From Coriobacteriaceae bacterium AM113-163 (GTDB lineage: Bacteria > Actinomycetota > Coriobacteriia > Coriobacteriales > Coriobacteriaceae): a DNA stretch of 64,000 nucleotides. Location: the NCBI GenBank assembly GCA_027673765.1, contig JAQDWB010000005.1:94379-158378 (forward strand), given 5' to 3'. Made by a program: the position numbers and the translations under genes. Each line of letters opens with the position of its first letter. Within the stretch, counting starts at the first letter, position 1. The notes under the pieces are model-generated. The model made no database searches and was not told where the DNA came from. It saw only the letters and a list, made by a program, of their open reading frames with translations. Of the stretch, positions 53,369-63,911 are shown in pieces.

Positions 53369-53839
53369 CTACTGAGCGGTCGCGGTCGCGTTGGCGCCCG
53401 CGGCTGCATCCTGCGAAAAGTCAAGTGTAACGCTCTCGCTGGGCTCCACCATGCCATAAGCGCCCGCAAGGTCGCGAATGCGCGTGTCGGCGCCATAGAC
53501 CGAATGCATGACCTCCAGGTCGGAGCTCTCATCGGTCGCCTTTTCGAGCGTGTTGGTAAGCTCGGCGTTGCTGTTGAGCACCTGGGCCGTAACGCCGGCG
53601 AGCGCCACGCGGGCGACGCCGATCGTCATGAAGATAGCCGCAATGATGCAAAACGTTTTAAGAACGCTCATGAAAACCGGGCTTACCGCCTGGTTTGCCT
53701 GACGGCCCGCGCCCGTGTAGACATCAAAGCGCGGCGTGCGCTGCTCACGGGGAGCAACGGGGGCCTGCGGCGTCTCACGATAGGCGGGCATGGCGTTCAT
53801 ATCATAGGCGAGTGCTGCGTTTGAAGTGTTGTAGCCCAT
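53369..53839 (-). CDS. ftsL: FtsL-like division protein
   Basis: 156-aa bitopic protein between rsmH and ftsI, exactly the ftsL position. A ~55-residue cytoplasmic N-terminus is followed by one membrane helix (LKTFCIIAAIFMTIGVARVAL) and a short coiled-coil-like stretch (VLNSNAELTNTLEKATDESSDLEVM). The tail is Ala/Thr-rich. Sequence similarity to known FtsL is weak, so the call rests on topology and position. The start is ATG at 53839. Confidence 0.7.
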   Translation of the reverse strand: MGYNTSNAALAYDMNAMPAYRETPQAPVAPREQRTPRFDVYTGAGRQANQAVSPVFMSVLKTFCIIAAIFMTIGVARVALAGVTAQVLNSNAELTNTLEKATDESSDLEVMHSVYGADTRIRDLAGAYGMVEPSESVTLDFSQDAAAGANATATAQ

Positions 53840-53929
53840 GATATGCCGCCTCCCATCCCGAGTACGTTGGTAGTGTGTTTAAGCTTCGTTTATGGTGCGA
53901 GCGGGAGGTCCAATATCGCGCGGTCGCGC

Positions 53930-54895
53930 CTACAGACGCTGCGCCACGCGGATTTTGGCTGATCTCGCCCGAGGGTTGCGCTCAACCTCATCAGGCTGGG
54001 CAACCAGGGGTTTGCGGGTGATGACCTTGAGTATCGGCACGTTGCCGCACACGCACACCGGAATCTCCGGCGGACACGTGCACCCCTGGCTCATCTCCTT
54101 AAAGTGGTTCTTTACGATACGGTCCTCGAGCGAGTGATACGAAATGACGCAGATACGTCCGCCCGGGTTGAGCCACCTGGTGGCGGCATCAAGCCCTCGT
54201 TCGAGCACATCGAGCTCGTGATTGACCTCGATGCGAATGGCCTGGAAACTTTTCTTGGCCGGGTGTCCACCATGCCGACGAGCGGCAGCCGGGATACCCG
54301 CCTTGATGATCTCGACAAATTGGCCGGTGGTTTCGATCGGTTCTTGCTCGCGGCGGCGCACGATCTCGCGCGCGATCTGCGAGGCGAACTTCTCTTCGCC
54401 GTAGACGCGTAGAATCCGGGCGAGGTCGTGTTCGTTATAGGTGTTGATGACCTCAGCTGCGTTTAAGGTGTTATTGCCCGGATCCATCCGCATGTCCAAT
54501 GGGGCGTCCTCGTTATACGAAAAGCCCCTGCCAGGGATATCGAGTTGCGGTGACGAAACGCCCAAATCGAACAGGAAGCCATCGACCCCGGGCACCTCGG
54601 CCGAGCAAAGCAGCTCGTCCAAGTCGCCGAAGTTGCCCTTCAGCAGCTGGTGCGGAACGCCGGGAACCTCGCGGTCCAGACGGGCGCCAGCGGCCTCGAG
54701 GGCCATGTCGTCCTGATCGACGCCGAGCAAAAGGCCCGTCTCCCCCACCTGTGCGGCCATCTTTACCGAATGGCCGGCACCGCCAAGGGTGCAATCGCAG
54801 ACAACGGAGCCGCTCTTTAGCTGCAGCGACTCAAGCACTTCGCCGAGCATGACAGGTTCATGCCGATATTCTTGTGTCAAGATCCCACGCTCCAT
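53930..54895 (-). CDS. rsmH: 16S rRNA (cytosine(1402)-N(4))-methyltransferase
   Basis: S-adenosylmethionine-dependent enzyme (MraW) that methylates C1402 in the ribosomal P site. 321 aa. N-terminal HEPVMLGEVLESL, SAM motif DCTLGGAGHS, VDGFLFDLGVSSPQLD and C-terminal SYHSLEDRIVKNHFKE are diagnostic. The start is ATG at 54895, 20 bp after the mraZ stop. Confidence 0.97.
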   Translation of the reverse strand: MERGILTQEYRHEPVMLGEVLESLQLKSGSVVCDCTLGGAGHSVKMAAQVGETGLLLGVDQDDMALEAAGARLDREVPGVPHQLLKGNFGDLDELLCSAEVPGVDGFLFDLGVSSPQLDIPGRGFSYNEDAPLDMRMDPGNNTLNAAEVINTYNEHDLARILRVYGEEKFASQIAREIVRRREQEPIETTGQFVEIIKAGIPAAARRHGGHPAKKSFQAIRIEVNHELDVLERGLDAATRWLNPGGRICVISYHSLEDRIVKNHFKEMSQGCTCPPEIPVCVCGNVPILKVITRKPLVAQPDEVERNPRARSAKIRVAQRL

Positions 54896-54915
54896 CCGTT
54901 ACCCGTGCCTTGCCC

Positions 54916-55350
54916 TTATGAGAAGAAGAGGTCCAGCAGGGCCTCATCGTCATCGTCCTCATCGGCCGCGGCGCGATCCCAAACCTCAAGGTGGTCGTAG
55001 TTGCCCACAACCGTGACCTCGCGGTCGAGGTTCGCCTGCTTGCGGAGAGACTCGGAAAGACCGATACGACCGGCGCTGTCCACATCCATCGACGTGGTGC
55101 GCTTGTTGATCGCCCTCATGAGCTTCTGGTCGTTAATGTCACGCGGGTTAAAACCCTCGTGGCCCTCACGACCCGCGAAGAGTCCTTCGACCCACTTATC
55201 GAAGGCCTCGGCAGAGAACACGTACAGAGCATCGACATCCAGGGCTTTGAACACGCGAACGTGCTCTCCAAGCTCCTCGCGAAGGGGTGCAGGCAGGGAC
55301 AGACGACCTTTTGCATCGAGATTGCGCTCGTATGCACCAGTCATTCCCAT
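54916..55350 (-). CDS. mraZ: Transcriptional regulator MraZ
   Basis: AbrB-like DNA-binding protein that represses the dcw cluster in E. coli by binding TGGGN repeats. 144 aa with the two typical SpoVT/AbrB repeats: NLDAKGRLSLPAPLREEL and MDVDSAGRIGLSESLRKQA. An acidic tail (DEDDDDEALLDLFFS) follows. The start is ATG at 55350 after GAGGGGAGGG; a second ATG at 55344 is possible. First gene of the division cluster, with matching TGGGG repeats upstream. Confidence 0.95.
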   Translation of the reverse strand: MGMTGAYERNLDAKGRLSLPAPLREELGEHVRVFKALDVDALYVFSAEAFDKWVEGLFAGREGHEGFNPRDINDQKLMRAINKRTTSMDVDSAGRIGLSESLRKQANLDREVTVVGNYDHLEVWDRAAADEDDDDEALLDLFFS

Positions 55351-55388
55351 GTGCGCCCTCCCCTCGGTTACTCAGATGGCACGTACGC

Positions 55389-55438
55389 GGGGAACCACCC
55401 CGCCTGTCGACGTCATCAATAATATGGGGAACCGCCCC
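55389..55438. repeat. Paired GGGGAACCRCCCC motifs in the mraZ promoter
   Basis: GGGGAACCACCCC (55389-55401) and GGGGAACCGCCCC (55426-55438), 37 bp apart, each an imperfect palindrome. The second lies in the -35/-10 spacer and the first near or after the predicted transcription start. Confidence 0.6.
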
Positions 55439-55447
55439 ATTTTTCAA
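55419..55447 (-). promoter_or_regulatory. mraZ (dcw cluster) promoter
   Basis: -35 TTGAAA (55447-55442), 17-bp spacer, -10 TATTAT (55424-55419). The predicted leader is about 60 nt. Confidence 0.8.
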
Positions 55448-55454
55448 CACCTTT

Positions 55455-55495
55455 CCCCACCCCTTCCCCCACCCCTCCCCACCATTCCACCCCCA
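55455..55495 (-). promoter_or_regulatory. MraZ operator (TGGGG repeats)
   Basis: Four TGGGG motifs on the minus strand beginning at 55495, 55481, 55471 and 55459 (spacing 14, 10, 12), directly upstream of the -35 box. They match the TGGGN repeats bound by E. coli MraZ. Confidence 0.7.
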
Positions 55496-55715
55496 ATATG
55501 TTGTAAAACACCCCCGAGCATATGTTCGAAAACACAATATGTTGTGTTTGCAGCAAAGGCGGGATGCCACCTGTAGAACCACACCCGCGAACCTCAACCT
55601 TCAAGTTGACCTTGAGGCGATTTTTACGTCCCTTTACACGCCGTTCACATCGCCCCCAAACTCCCCCACCCACGGTACACACGGCCCACCGCCGCATCGG
55701 TGTCTAGCGAAAAAT

Positions 55716-55777
55716 GGGACGGGCCCCAGATTGCCCATGCGCGCAAAAGTGCGTCTCGGCAATCTGGGGCCCGTCCC
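55716..55777 (-). repeat. Perfect 20-bp inverted repeat after xerD
   Basis: Arms 55716-55735 and 55758-55777 (GGGACGGGCCCCAGATTGCC and its complement), 22-nt loop, followed on the minus strand by ATTTTTCG. It is likely the pyrG-xerD terminator. Confidence 0.8.
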
Positions 55778-55812
55778 CTTTAGTATTTATAAATATGCAG
55801 GTCAGCGATGTG

Positions 55813-56754
55813 CTAGCGATGTGCTAGCGGATGCGCCGCCAGATAGACCTCGGTCAGTTGCGTTCGGTCGACATGCGTGTAGACCTGCGTGGTCGAAATA
55901 TCGGCATGGCCCAAAATCTCCTGCAGCACACGCAGGTCGGCACCGCCCGCGAGCATGTGGGTGGCAAAGGAGTGGCGCAAGGTATGGGGATGGAGCCCCA
56001 CCAGCCCCACCTGACGCCCATACCGCTCGCATATCGCATGCACGGCCTGGCGCGACAGGCGACGTCCGTTCTTATTTAAAAAGACCGCCGAGGTCTCGGT
56101 TCCGCGGGCATGGGCCGCCAAGCGAGAACGTCCCTCAGTTACATAGAGCGTCAGAGCTCGCGCCGCGCTTCCCACCAGTGGGGACAGGCGTTCCTTTGAG
56201 CCCTTACCGCGAACGAGTACAAAGCCATCGTCAATATGGATATCGCCCACATCGAGCCCAACCAGCTCACTCACACGCAAACCGCATCCGTAGAGCACTT
56301 CCAAGATGGCATGGTCGCGCAGTCCCATCTCGCCCTCGGGAAAGTCTTGATCGAGCAGCGCCGAGACATCCTCCACCGATAGATACTCCGGCAAACGCTC
56401 AGCCTTTTTAGGCAGGCGCAACGCCGCCGTCGGGTTTTGGGCCACGGCCCCATCGCGCACCAAAAAGGCATGCAGGCCCTTCACGGCAGCAAGCGCGCGC
56501 TCCACCGAGGCGTCGGAATAGCCTCCGCCGCGGCGATCGGCGACAAAGCCCTCCACGACCTGACGGGTCACCTCTTCAAAAGACACAATACCCGCCCGCT
56601 CCAGATAGGCGCAATACGTCGTCAGGTCACGACGATAGGCCACAATCGTGTTGCGCGCCAAGCCCCGCTCGACCGCGAGGTAATCGAGATACTCCCCCGC
56701 CGCCACGGCGAGCGACGAGGGAGTAGCTTCGGTATGTTCCTTATTCGCCGGCAC
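55813..56754 (-). CDS. xerD: Tyrosine recombinase XerD
   Basis: Resolves chromosome dimers at dif with XerC. 313 aa. N-terminal SAM-like domain, then the catalytic domain with Arg in GCGLRVSELVGL, His and Arg in PHTLRHSFATHML, the second His in ILGHADISTTQ and Tyr in VYTHVDR. The start is GTG at 56754, 2 bp after the pyrG stop, so it is coupled. An 11-bp tandem repeat spans the stop codon (55805-55826). No dif site was identified. It could equally be the XerC-like single recombinase; XerD fits better by sequence. Confidence 0.9.
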   Translation of the reverse strand: MPANKEHTEATPSSLAVAAGEYLDYLAVERGLARNTIVAYRRDLTTYCAYLERAGIVSFEEVTRQVVEGFVADRRGGGYSDASVERALAAVKGLHAFLVRDGAVAQNPTAALRLPKKAERLPEYLSVEDVSALLDQDFPEGEMGLRDHAILEVLYGCGLRVSELVGLDVGDIHIDDGFVLVRGKGSKERLSPLVGSAARALTLYVTEGRSRLAAHARGTETSAVFLNKNGRRLSRQAVHAICERYGRQVGLVGLHPHTLRHSFATHMLAGGADLRVLQEILGHADISTTQVYTHVDRTQLTEVYLAAHPLAHR

Positions 56755-56756
56755 CC

Positions 56757-58424
<1,668 letters not shown>

Positions 58425-58541
58425 TTACCTGCGCTTCCCGTAGAAGTTGTTTATCCACATCTTACGGGTCTTCATTGTAATACTCGCGCCGCGGACCGTC
58501 CGCAATTTTTCTCGCGTGCGATTGCATTTCTCAATCTTGAA

Positions 58542-58573
58542 ACAAAACGCCGCCCGGTTTCCCAGGCGGCGTC
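58542..58573 (-). terminator. Terminator of the winged-helix regulator gene
   Basis: ACGCCGCCTGG/CCGGGCGGCGT stem, followed on the minus strand by TTTGTTT. Confidence 0.8.
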
Positions 58574-58596
58574 ACTATGGCAAGGGTTACATGCTG

Positions 58597-58935
58597 CTAT
58601 CGATCAGCAACCTCGTCCTCAAGCATTTCTTGAACGAGCATGCCGGTACGGACGCCCTCAAGATACCACTCACCACGTTCGGTGAGGCAAATGCCATTTG
58701 CAAGCTGACCGCCGTCGTCGCTATAACGCGAGACGACATCAATCATACCTTCGGAATCCAAGCGATCGATTGCGGCGCGGGCACGATACGGCGAAACCCC
58801 CACGCGCTCGGCAAGCGTTTTGCGCGAGAAACCATACGGCCCGCCATTGTCTTCGGTTTGCTGGTCGATCTCCATCAACACCAGCACCTCGACACGCTTC
58901 ATATCGTTGACACTCGCACGACCCTTGCCCGCCAT
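58597..58935 (-). CDS. Winged helix-turn-helix transcriptional regulator
   Basis: 112 aa. A single DNA-binding domain: LVLMEIDQQTEDNGG, FSRKTLAERVGVSPYRARAAIDRLDSEGMIDVV, then a short wing and a C-terminal helix (LEGVRTGMLVQEMLEDEVADR). MarR- or phage-type small regulators look like this, but I cannot name a family. The start is ATG at 58935, 6 nt after AGGAGG. Its only neighbours on the strand are DUF1846 (upstream) and pyrG (downstream, separate promoter). Targets unknown. Confidence 0.7.
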   Translation of the reverse strand: MAGKGRASVNDMKRVEVLVLMEIDQQTEDNGGPYGFSRKTLAERVGVSPYRARAAIDRLDSEGMIDVVSRYSDDGGQLANGICLTERGEWYLEGVRTGMLVQEMLEDEVADR

Positions 58936-59123
58936 AGCAGCCTCCTCAAACCGAGCACGAGCATCTAACGCGCCGTGCGCGACCGACACACCTCACGATG
59001 GCAGGTAATATCCATCATGCGGCATCCCGCTAAGGATGAAACAGTTACGGTTATTGTATACCGCTCAAATTGTTTCTAGGCAGGTAAACAGCTATTTTTC
59101 GCCGAAATAGACGCTTTATTGAT

Positions 59124-59157
59124 CAAAAAGCCGTACCGGGCGCTAACCCGATACGGC
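59124..59157 (-). terminator. Terminator of the DUF1846 gene
   Basis: 11-bp stem (59130-59140 with 59147-59157), followed on the minus strand by TTTTTG. Confidence 0.85.
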
Positions 59158-59191
59158 CAAAATGCAATGCAATTACCGCGGTGCTTCAAAC

Positions 59192-60673
59192 TTAGCGATG
59201 GAAGAAACCGCGGCGCTCAAACTTGGGCTCGCAGCACACGTTGATGCCCAACTTGCGCAGTACCGTCTCGTCCGTCGGCGAGATAATCACGCTAAAGAAG
59301 GCATCGCAACCGCGCAGCTGCTCCAGGCCCGAAAGGACGCGAGCGGCCGTCTCACTCGTGGCCGAGGTGATCGACAGCGCCATAAGCGTCTCGTCGGTGT
59401 GGAGGCGCGGGTTTTTGCTGCCCAGGAAATGCGTCTTGAGCTTGCTGATGGGCTCGATCGCCTCATCGCTAATGACCTCGAGCTCAAGGTCGACGCCCGA
59501 GACATGCTTGAGGGCGTTCATAATGAGCGAACTTGCGGCGCCCAGGCGCGTGGAGGTCTTACCGGTCACCACGGAGCCATCGGGCATGACCATGGCACCC
59601 ACGGGACCACCCGTCAGCTGCTCCCTGGTGAGGGCCGCCGAGCGCGCCGGTGAGTAGTTCTTATCGATGCCGGCTTTCTTCATAATAATCTTGAGACGGT
59701 CGACTTGCTCATCGCCCACGCCGGTACGGCGCACATTTTCGACCGCGGTAAAGTAGCGGCGGACGATCTCCATCTTGGAAGCGTCGCGGCAGGCATCGTC
59801 ATCGGTGATGGCAAAACCGACCATATTGACGCCCATGTCCGTAGGGCTCTGGTAGGGGCTCTTGCCCAGGATCTTTTCCATCAGGGCACGGACTACCGGG
59901 AAGGCCTCGACGTCGCGGTTGTAGTTGACCGTGGTCTTGTTGTAGGCCTCCAGGTGGAAGGAGTCGATGATGTTGGCGTCATCGAGGTCTGCCGTGGCGG
60001 CCTCGTAGGCAATATTGACCGGATGCGTAAGGGGCAGATTCCAAACCGGGAAGGTCTCGAATTTGGCATAGCCGGCGGCCGTGCCATGCTTGTGCTCGTG
60101 ATAGAGCTGAGACAGGCAAGTGGCGAGCTTGCCCGAGCCAGGGCCGGGCGCCGTCACGACAACGAGCGGTCGGGTGGTCTCGACAAACTCGTTCTTGCCA
60201 TAGCCGTCGTCGGACACGATCAGATCGACATCGTGCGGATACCCCTCGATGGGATAGTGCAGCTTGGCGGGAATACCGAGCGCGTTCAGGCGGTTGCGGA
60301 ACACATCGGCAGCGGGCTGTCCAGCGTACTGGGTGATGACCACGGCCGCGACAGCAAAGCCGTTGCCGCGGAACAGGTCAACCAGGCGCAGCACATCCTC
60401 GTCATAGGTAATGCCAAGGTCACCACGAGCCTTGTTTTTCTCGATGTGGTTCGCGTTGATCGCGATGATAACCTCAACATCGTCGGCGATGCTCTTGAGC
60501 ATGCGGAACTTGCTGTCCGGTTCAAAACCCGGCAGCACGCGGCTCGCATGATAGTCATCGAACAGCTTACCGCCAAACTCCAAATAGAGCTTGCCACCAA
60601 ACTGCGAGATGCGCTCCTTAATGTGAGCAGCCTGCAGCTCGATATACTTCGCGTTGTCGAAACCCTGGCGCAT
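59192..60673 (-). CDS. DUF1846 (UPF0371) family protein
   Basis: 493-aa cytoplasmic protein, full length for the family. It begins MRQGFDNAKY and carries the conserved ISQFGGKLYLEFGGKLFDDYHASRVLPGF. The middle has VVTAPGPGSGKLATCLSQLYHE, a P-loop-like segment, suggesting nucleotide binding. The biochemical role is unknown. The start is ATG at 60673 after GGGAGCC; an ATG at 60697 is less likely. Monocistronic. Confidence 0.88.
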   Translation of the reverse strand: MRQGFDNAKYIELQAAHIKERISQFGGKLYLEFGGKLFDDYHASRVLPGFEPDSKFRMLKSIADDVEVIIAINANHIEKNKARGDLGITYDEDVLRLVDLFRGNGFAVAAVVITQYAGQPAADVFRNRLNALGIPAKLHYPIEGYPHDVDLIVSDDGYGKNEFVETTRPLVVVTAPGPGSGKLATCLSQLYHEHKHGTAAGYAKFETFPVWNLPLTHPVNIAYEAATADLDDANIIDSFHLEAYNKTTVNYNRDVEAFPVVRALMEKILGKSPYQSPTDMGVNMVGFAITDDDACRDASKMEIVRRYFTAVENVRRTGVGDEQVDRLKIIMKKAGIDKNYSPARSAALTREQLTGGPVGAMVMPDGSVVTGKTSTRLGAASSLIMNALKHVSGVDLELEVISDEAIEPISKLKTHFLGSKNPRLHTDETLMALSITSATSETAARVLSGLEQLRGCDAFFSVIISPTDETVLRKLGINVCCEPKFERRGFFHR

Positions 60674-60831
60674 GTATGGCTCCCGTCCCGTTTCCATTTA
60701 ATGTTCTAGGCGATTATAACGGAGCCCTCCCTCCCCGATACCCAAACCATCAACAGGCACCAACCAAACACGCCCACCGCAACCGCCGGGGACCCGGGGT
60801 GGCTCATTTGGAACGGGAAACAAGGCACTCA

Positions 60832-60929
60832 GCACCAACAATGAAAACGTCGCAGGTTAAGCATAAGCCAGCGAAAGCCCGCCAGAGTAGGCAAAGCGCC
60901 CCTGCACCAACAATGGAAAGCGCCGCAGG
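60832..60929. repeat. Direct repeat GCACCAACAATG..., two copies
   Basis: GCACCAACAATGAAAACGTC... (60832-60856) and GCACCAACAATGGAAAGCGC... (60904-60929), 72 bp apart, about 80% identical over 25 bp. They lie in noncoding DNA next to the hairpin array. Confidence 0.5.
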
Positions 60930-60946
60930 CAGAGGACGGACAGCGA

Positions 60947-61163
60947 GCGCCGTCCAGAACGTACAAGTTGGCATGAAAAAGGCAAGGCATAGACCTTTTG
61001 GTCATGCCTTGCCTTTTGAATGACAAATTGTCGTTCTGGACGGCGCGCAGCGTCGAGTGGTTCCGGCGTTTGGTAAAACGCCGGAACACAAGAGCGCCCC
61101 CTCCCGCGCACGGAACGGGAGGGGGCCAAAGGTAGGAGTCTACCGGTGGGGTTACCCCACCGG
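60947..61163. repeat. Array of five hairpins downstream of the arginine transporter gene
   Basis: Outer stem GCGCCGTCCAGAACG (60947-60961 with 61032-61046) enclosing AAAAGGCAAGGCAT (60977-60990 with 61004-61017); then GTTCCGGCGTTT (61060-61071 with 61076-61087); GCCCCCTCCCG (61096-61106 with 61116-61126); CCGGTGGGG (61143-61151 with 61155-61163). All stems are perfect. The first inner stem is followed on the minus strand by CATGCC only, so it is not a simple single terminator. Confidence 0.65.
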
Positions 61164-61228
61164 ACAGACGATGACCAGGTGATCCGTTATAGGATCGTCA
61201 TGGTTTCCGTGGGGTACCCAGGGGGTAC

Positions 61229-62707
61229 TTAGATCATCACGCAAGCGATGGTCAGGATGATGGCGCAGACGACGGAGAGAGCGACGATGAGCTTAAGAGC
61301 AAACTTGAGCCAGGTCGTCCACTCGATCTTAGCCAGAGCGAGACCGCCCATGATGGCACCAGAGGTCGGGGTGAACAGATTCACGACGCCGATGGCGGCG
61401 GAGAAGATCATGACCATGACCTCGGGCGAGAAGCCGAGCTTAACAGCCAGCGGTCCCATGATGGGCATGGAGACAGTAGCCATACCGGAGGTCGAGGGGA
61501 TCAGGAAGGACAGGCCAAAGTAGACCAGGAAGCTCATGGGAGCGAAGATCACGCCGGACAGGCCAGCCAGAGCATTGGCGGCAGCGTCGAGGACGTAGAC
61601 GTCGAGGCCGGTGCTAGCCATGAGGACGGAGATACCACGGGCGAGAGCGATGACGAGGACAACGGACATCATGTCGGCAGCGCCGGTGATGAAGGTGTTG
61701 ACGATCTGCTTCTCGGACAGGCCACCGATGATACCGATCAGGACAGCCATGAGGAAGAACCAGGTGGAAGCCTCGTCGAAGTACCACTGGCCAATGGGCA
61801 GGCCGGTGATCAGGGCAGACCAGCCCTGAACGATGGCGTTACCGTCGGCGTCATAGACAGCGCCAGCATCGAAGAAGTTGGCGACGCCCTCGTTGAGGTC
61901 GGCCAGCGGGATGAAGCCGACGATCATGACGACGAAGGTGAAGGCAAAGGCGATCAGAACACCCTTCTGACGACCGGTGAGCTTGACCTCCTTGTGAACC
62001 TCGGAAGCAGCCTTGCCGTGAGCCTCTTCGGCGTCCTTGAGCTCCTGCATCGAAAGGATGGTGGAACCCTTGTCAGCCTTGACCTTCTTGGCATAGCTCA
62101 TGACGAAGAGGATGGACATAACAGTGGTAACAATCCACAGGACGGCACCGAGGCCGATGATGATGGACTGGTTGACCTCAATGCCAACGCCGGTCAGAGC
62201 GTCGACGGCAGCGCCGACGGCGAACGGGTTAACCGTGGAGCCCAGGCAGCCGCAGCCAGCGCCGAGCAGGACGGTGGCAGCACCGACCATAGGGTCGAAG
62301 CCAGCGGCCATCATGGTAGCGGCAAGCAGGGCGTAGAAGGGAACGGTCTCCTCGCACATACCATAGGTGGTACCACCGAGGGAGAAGATGAACATCAGCA
62401 CGGGAATGAGCATGATCTCATTGCCCTTAAGCTTCTGCACCAGAACAGCAATGCCGTTGTCCAGGGCGCCGGTCTCGGTCATCATGCCGAGGAAGCCGCC
62501 GAGGATCATAACGAAGAGGCAGACGGGCAGAGCGTCAGCGAAGCCCTTGACCGGGGCGGTGCAGAAATCGCTCAGGCGGGCAGCGGTAACCTCGCCACCG
62601 GACGTACCGGAGACGATAACGGTAACAACCGCGACGATTGCCAGCAGAGCAAGAAGAATGGTGAACGATGAAGGCATACCGCGCTTTTTCTTAGCGGTCT
62701 CAGTCAT
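61229..62707 (-). CDS. YfcC-family membrane transporter, likely arginine/ornithine exchange
   Basis: 492 aa with about 12 membrane helices, of the YfcC/ArcD-like basic-amino-acid or C4-type antiporter superfamily. Typical blocks are GGTTYGMCEETVPFYALL, GCGCLGSTVNPFAVGAA, GLSFLIPSTSGMATVSMPIMGPLA and NLFTPTSGAIMGGLA. It follows arcA and arcB, so arginine/ornithine antiport (ArcD function) is the likely role by context; family alone would not decide it. The start is ATG at 62707 after GGGGGGATG. A hairpin after arcB (62802-62838) may reduce its expression. Confidence 0.75.
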   Translation of the reverse strand: MTETAKKKRGMPSSFTILLALLAIVAVVTVIVSGTSGGEVTAARLSDFCTAPVKGFADALPVCLFVMILGGFLGMMTETGALDNGIAVLVQKLKGNEIMLIPVLMFIFSLGGTTYGMCEETVPFYALLAATMMAAGFDPMVGAATVLLGAGCGCLGSTVNPFAVGAAVDALTGVGIEVNQSIIIGLGAVLWIVTTVMSILFVMSYAKKVKADKGSTILSMQELKDAEEAHGKAASEVHKEVKLTGRQKGVLIAFAFTFVVMIVGFIPLADLNEGVANFFDAGAVYDADGNAIVQGWSALITGLPIGQWYFDEASTWFFLMAVLIGIIGGLSEKQIVNTFITGAADMMSVVLVIALARGISVLMASTGLDVYVLDAAANALAGLSGVIFAPMSFLVYFGLSFLIPSTSGMATVSMPIMGPLAVKLGFSPEVMVMIFSAAIGVVNLFTPTSGAIMGGLALAKIEWTTWLKFALKLIVALSVVCAIILTIACVMI

Positions 62708-62801
62708 AGTTCTCATCCCCCCTTCATAAATCATTTACTGATCTCGCCCGAAGCGGCTCTTCCGTGCCGTGCATGTCGCTCGGTGCGAGATTTTTACCAG
62801 A

Positions 62802-62838
62802 CAAAAGCGCTCGGGGTGCGCAGCAATGCACCCCGAGC
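62802..62838 (-). terminator. Hairpin between arcB and the transporter gene
   Basis: Perfect 11-bp stem GCTCGGGGTGC/GCACCCCGAGC, followed on the minus strand by GCTTTTGTC; a probable partial terminator. Confidence 0.7.
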
Positions 62839-62854
62839 GAGATGCTAGATGCTC

Positions 62855-63850
62855 TTACTTGAGCGTGGCGTACATGACAGCCTTGATGGTGTGCATGCGG
62901 TTCTCGGCCTCGTCGAAGACCTTGGAAGCAGGGCTCTCGAAGACCTCGTCGGTGACCTCCTGCTCGGTGATGCCGAACTGCTCGCACTTCTCGGCGCCAA
63001 TCGTGGTGTTGGTGTCGTGGAAGCTGGGCAGGCAGTGCAGGAAGATGGCACCCGGGTTGGCCATAGCCATGACCTCGGAGGTAACGCGATACGGGGTGAG
63101 CTGAGCGATGCGCTCGGCCCAGACCTCGTCGGGCTCGCCCATGGAGACCCACACGTCGGTGTAGAGAACGTCGGCACCGGTGACGCCGTCCTTGACGTCG
63201 GTGGTCAGCTTGATGGTGCAGCCGTTGGCCTCAGCGATAGGCTTGCAGGCCTCGATGACGTCGTCAGCGGGCATGCACTCCTCGGGGCCGCAGGCCACGA
63301 AGTTCATGCCGAGCTTGGAGCAGACGACCATGAGGGAGCGAGCGACGTTGTTCTTGCAGTCGCCCATGAAGACGAGGGTCTTGCCCTTGATGTCGTAGTT
63401 GAAGTTCTCCTGGACGGTCAGGATGTCGGCGAGCATCTGGGTGGGGTGCCACTCGGTGGTCAGACCGTTCCACACGGGCACGCCGGACTTAGCGGCAAGC
63501 TCCTCGACGTCGTCCTGGGCAAAGCCACGGAACTCGATGCCGTCATACATGCGGCCGAGAACGCGGGCGGTGTCCTCGATGGACTCCTTCTTGCCCATCT
63601 GCGACGAACCCGGATCGAGGTAGGTGACGCCCATGCCCAGATCCATGCCGCCGACCTCGAAGGCGCAGCGGGTACGAGTGGAGGTCTTCTGGAAGAGCAG
63701 AACGATGTTCTTGCCCTCGAGATAACGGTGCGGAACGCCAGCGCGCTTCATGTCCTTGAAGTTCTTGGAGAGCTTGAGCAGGTACTCGATCTCCTCGGTG
63801 GTGAGGTCGAGGAGCTTGAGGAAGCTACGGCCGGAGAGGTTAACACCCAT
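62855..63850 (-). CDS. arcB: Ornithine carbamoyltransferase (catabolic, ArcB-like)
   Basis: Converts citrulline and phosphate to ornithine and carbamoyl phosphate in arginine deiminase catabolism. 331 aa. Carbamoyl-phosphate loop STRTRCAFEV, ornithine-loop HCLPSFHD (usually HCLPAFHD) and YTDVWVSMGE are present. The start is ATG at 63850 after GAAAGGAAA. It lies between arcA and the YfcC transporter, which favours the catabolic ArcB over the anabolic ArgF. Confidence 0.93.
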   Translation of the reverse strand: MGVNLSGRSFLKLLDLTTEEIEYLLKLSKNFKDMKRAGVPHRYLEGKNIVLLFQKTSTRTRCAFEVGGMDLGMGVTYLDPGSSQMGKKESIEDTARVLGRMYDGIEFRGFAQDDVEELAAKSGVPVWNGLTTEWHPTQMLADILTVQENFNYDIKGKTLVFMGDCKNNVARSLMVVCSKLGMNFVACGPEECMPADDVIEACKPIAEANGCTIKLTTDVKDGVTGADVLYTDVWVSMGEPDEVWAERIAQLTPYRVTSEVMAMANPGAIFLHCLPSFHDTNTTIGAEKCEQFGITEQEVTDEVFESPASKVFDEAENRMHTIKAVMYATLK

Positions 63851-63911
63851 GGTTCGTTTCCTTTCGAAGAAATGAATTACGTAAGTATTAGTGTTGCCCG
63901 TTTGACGGGCG

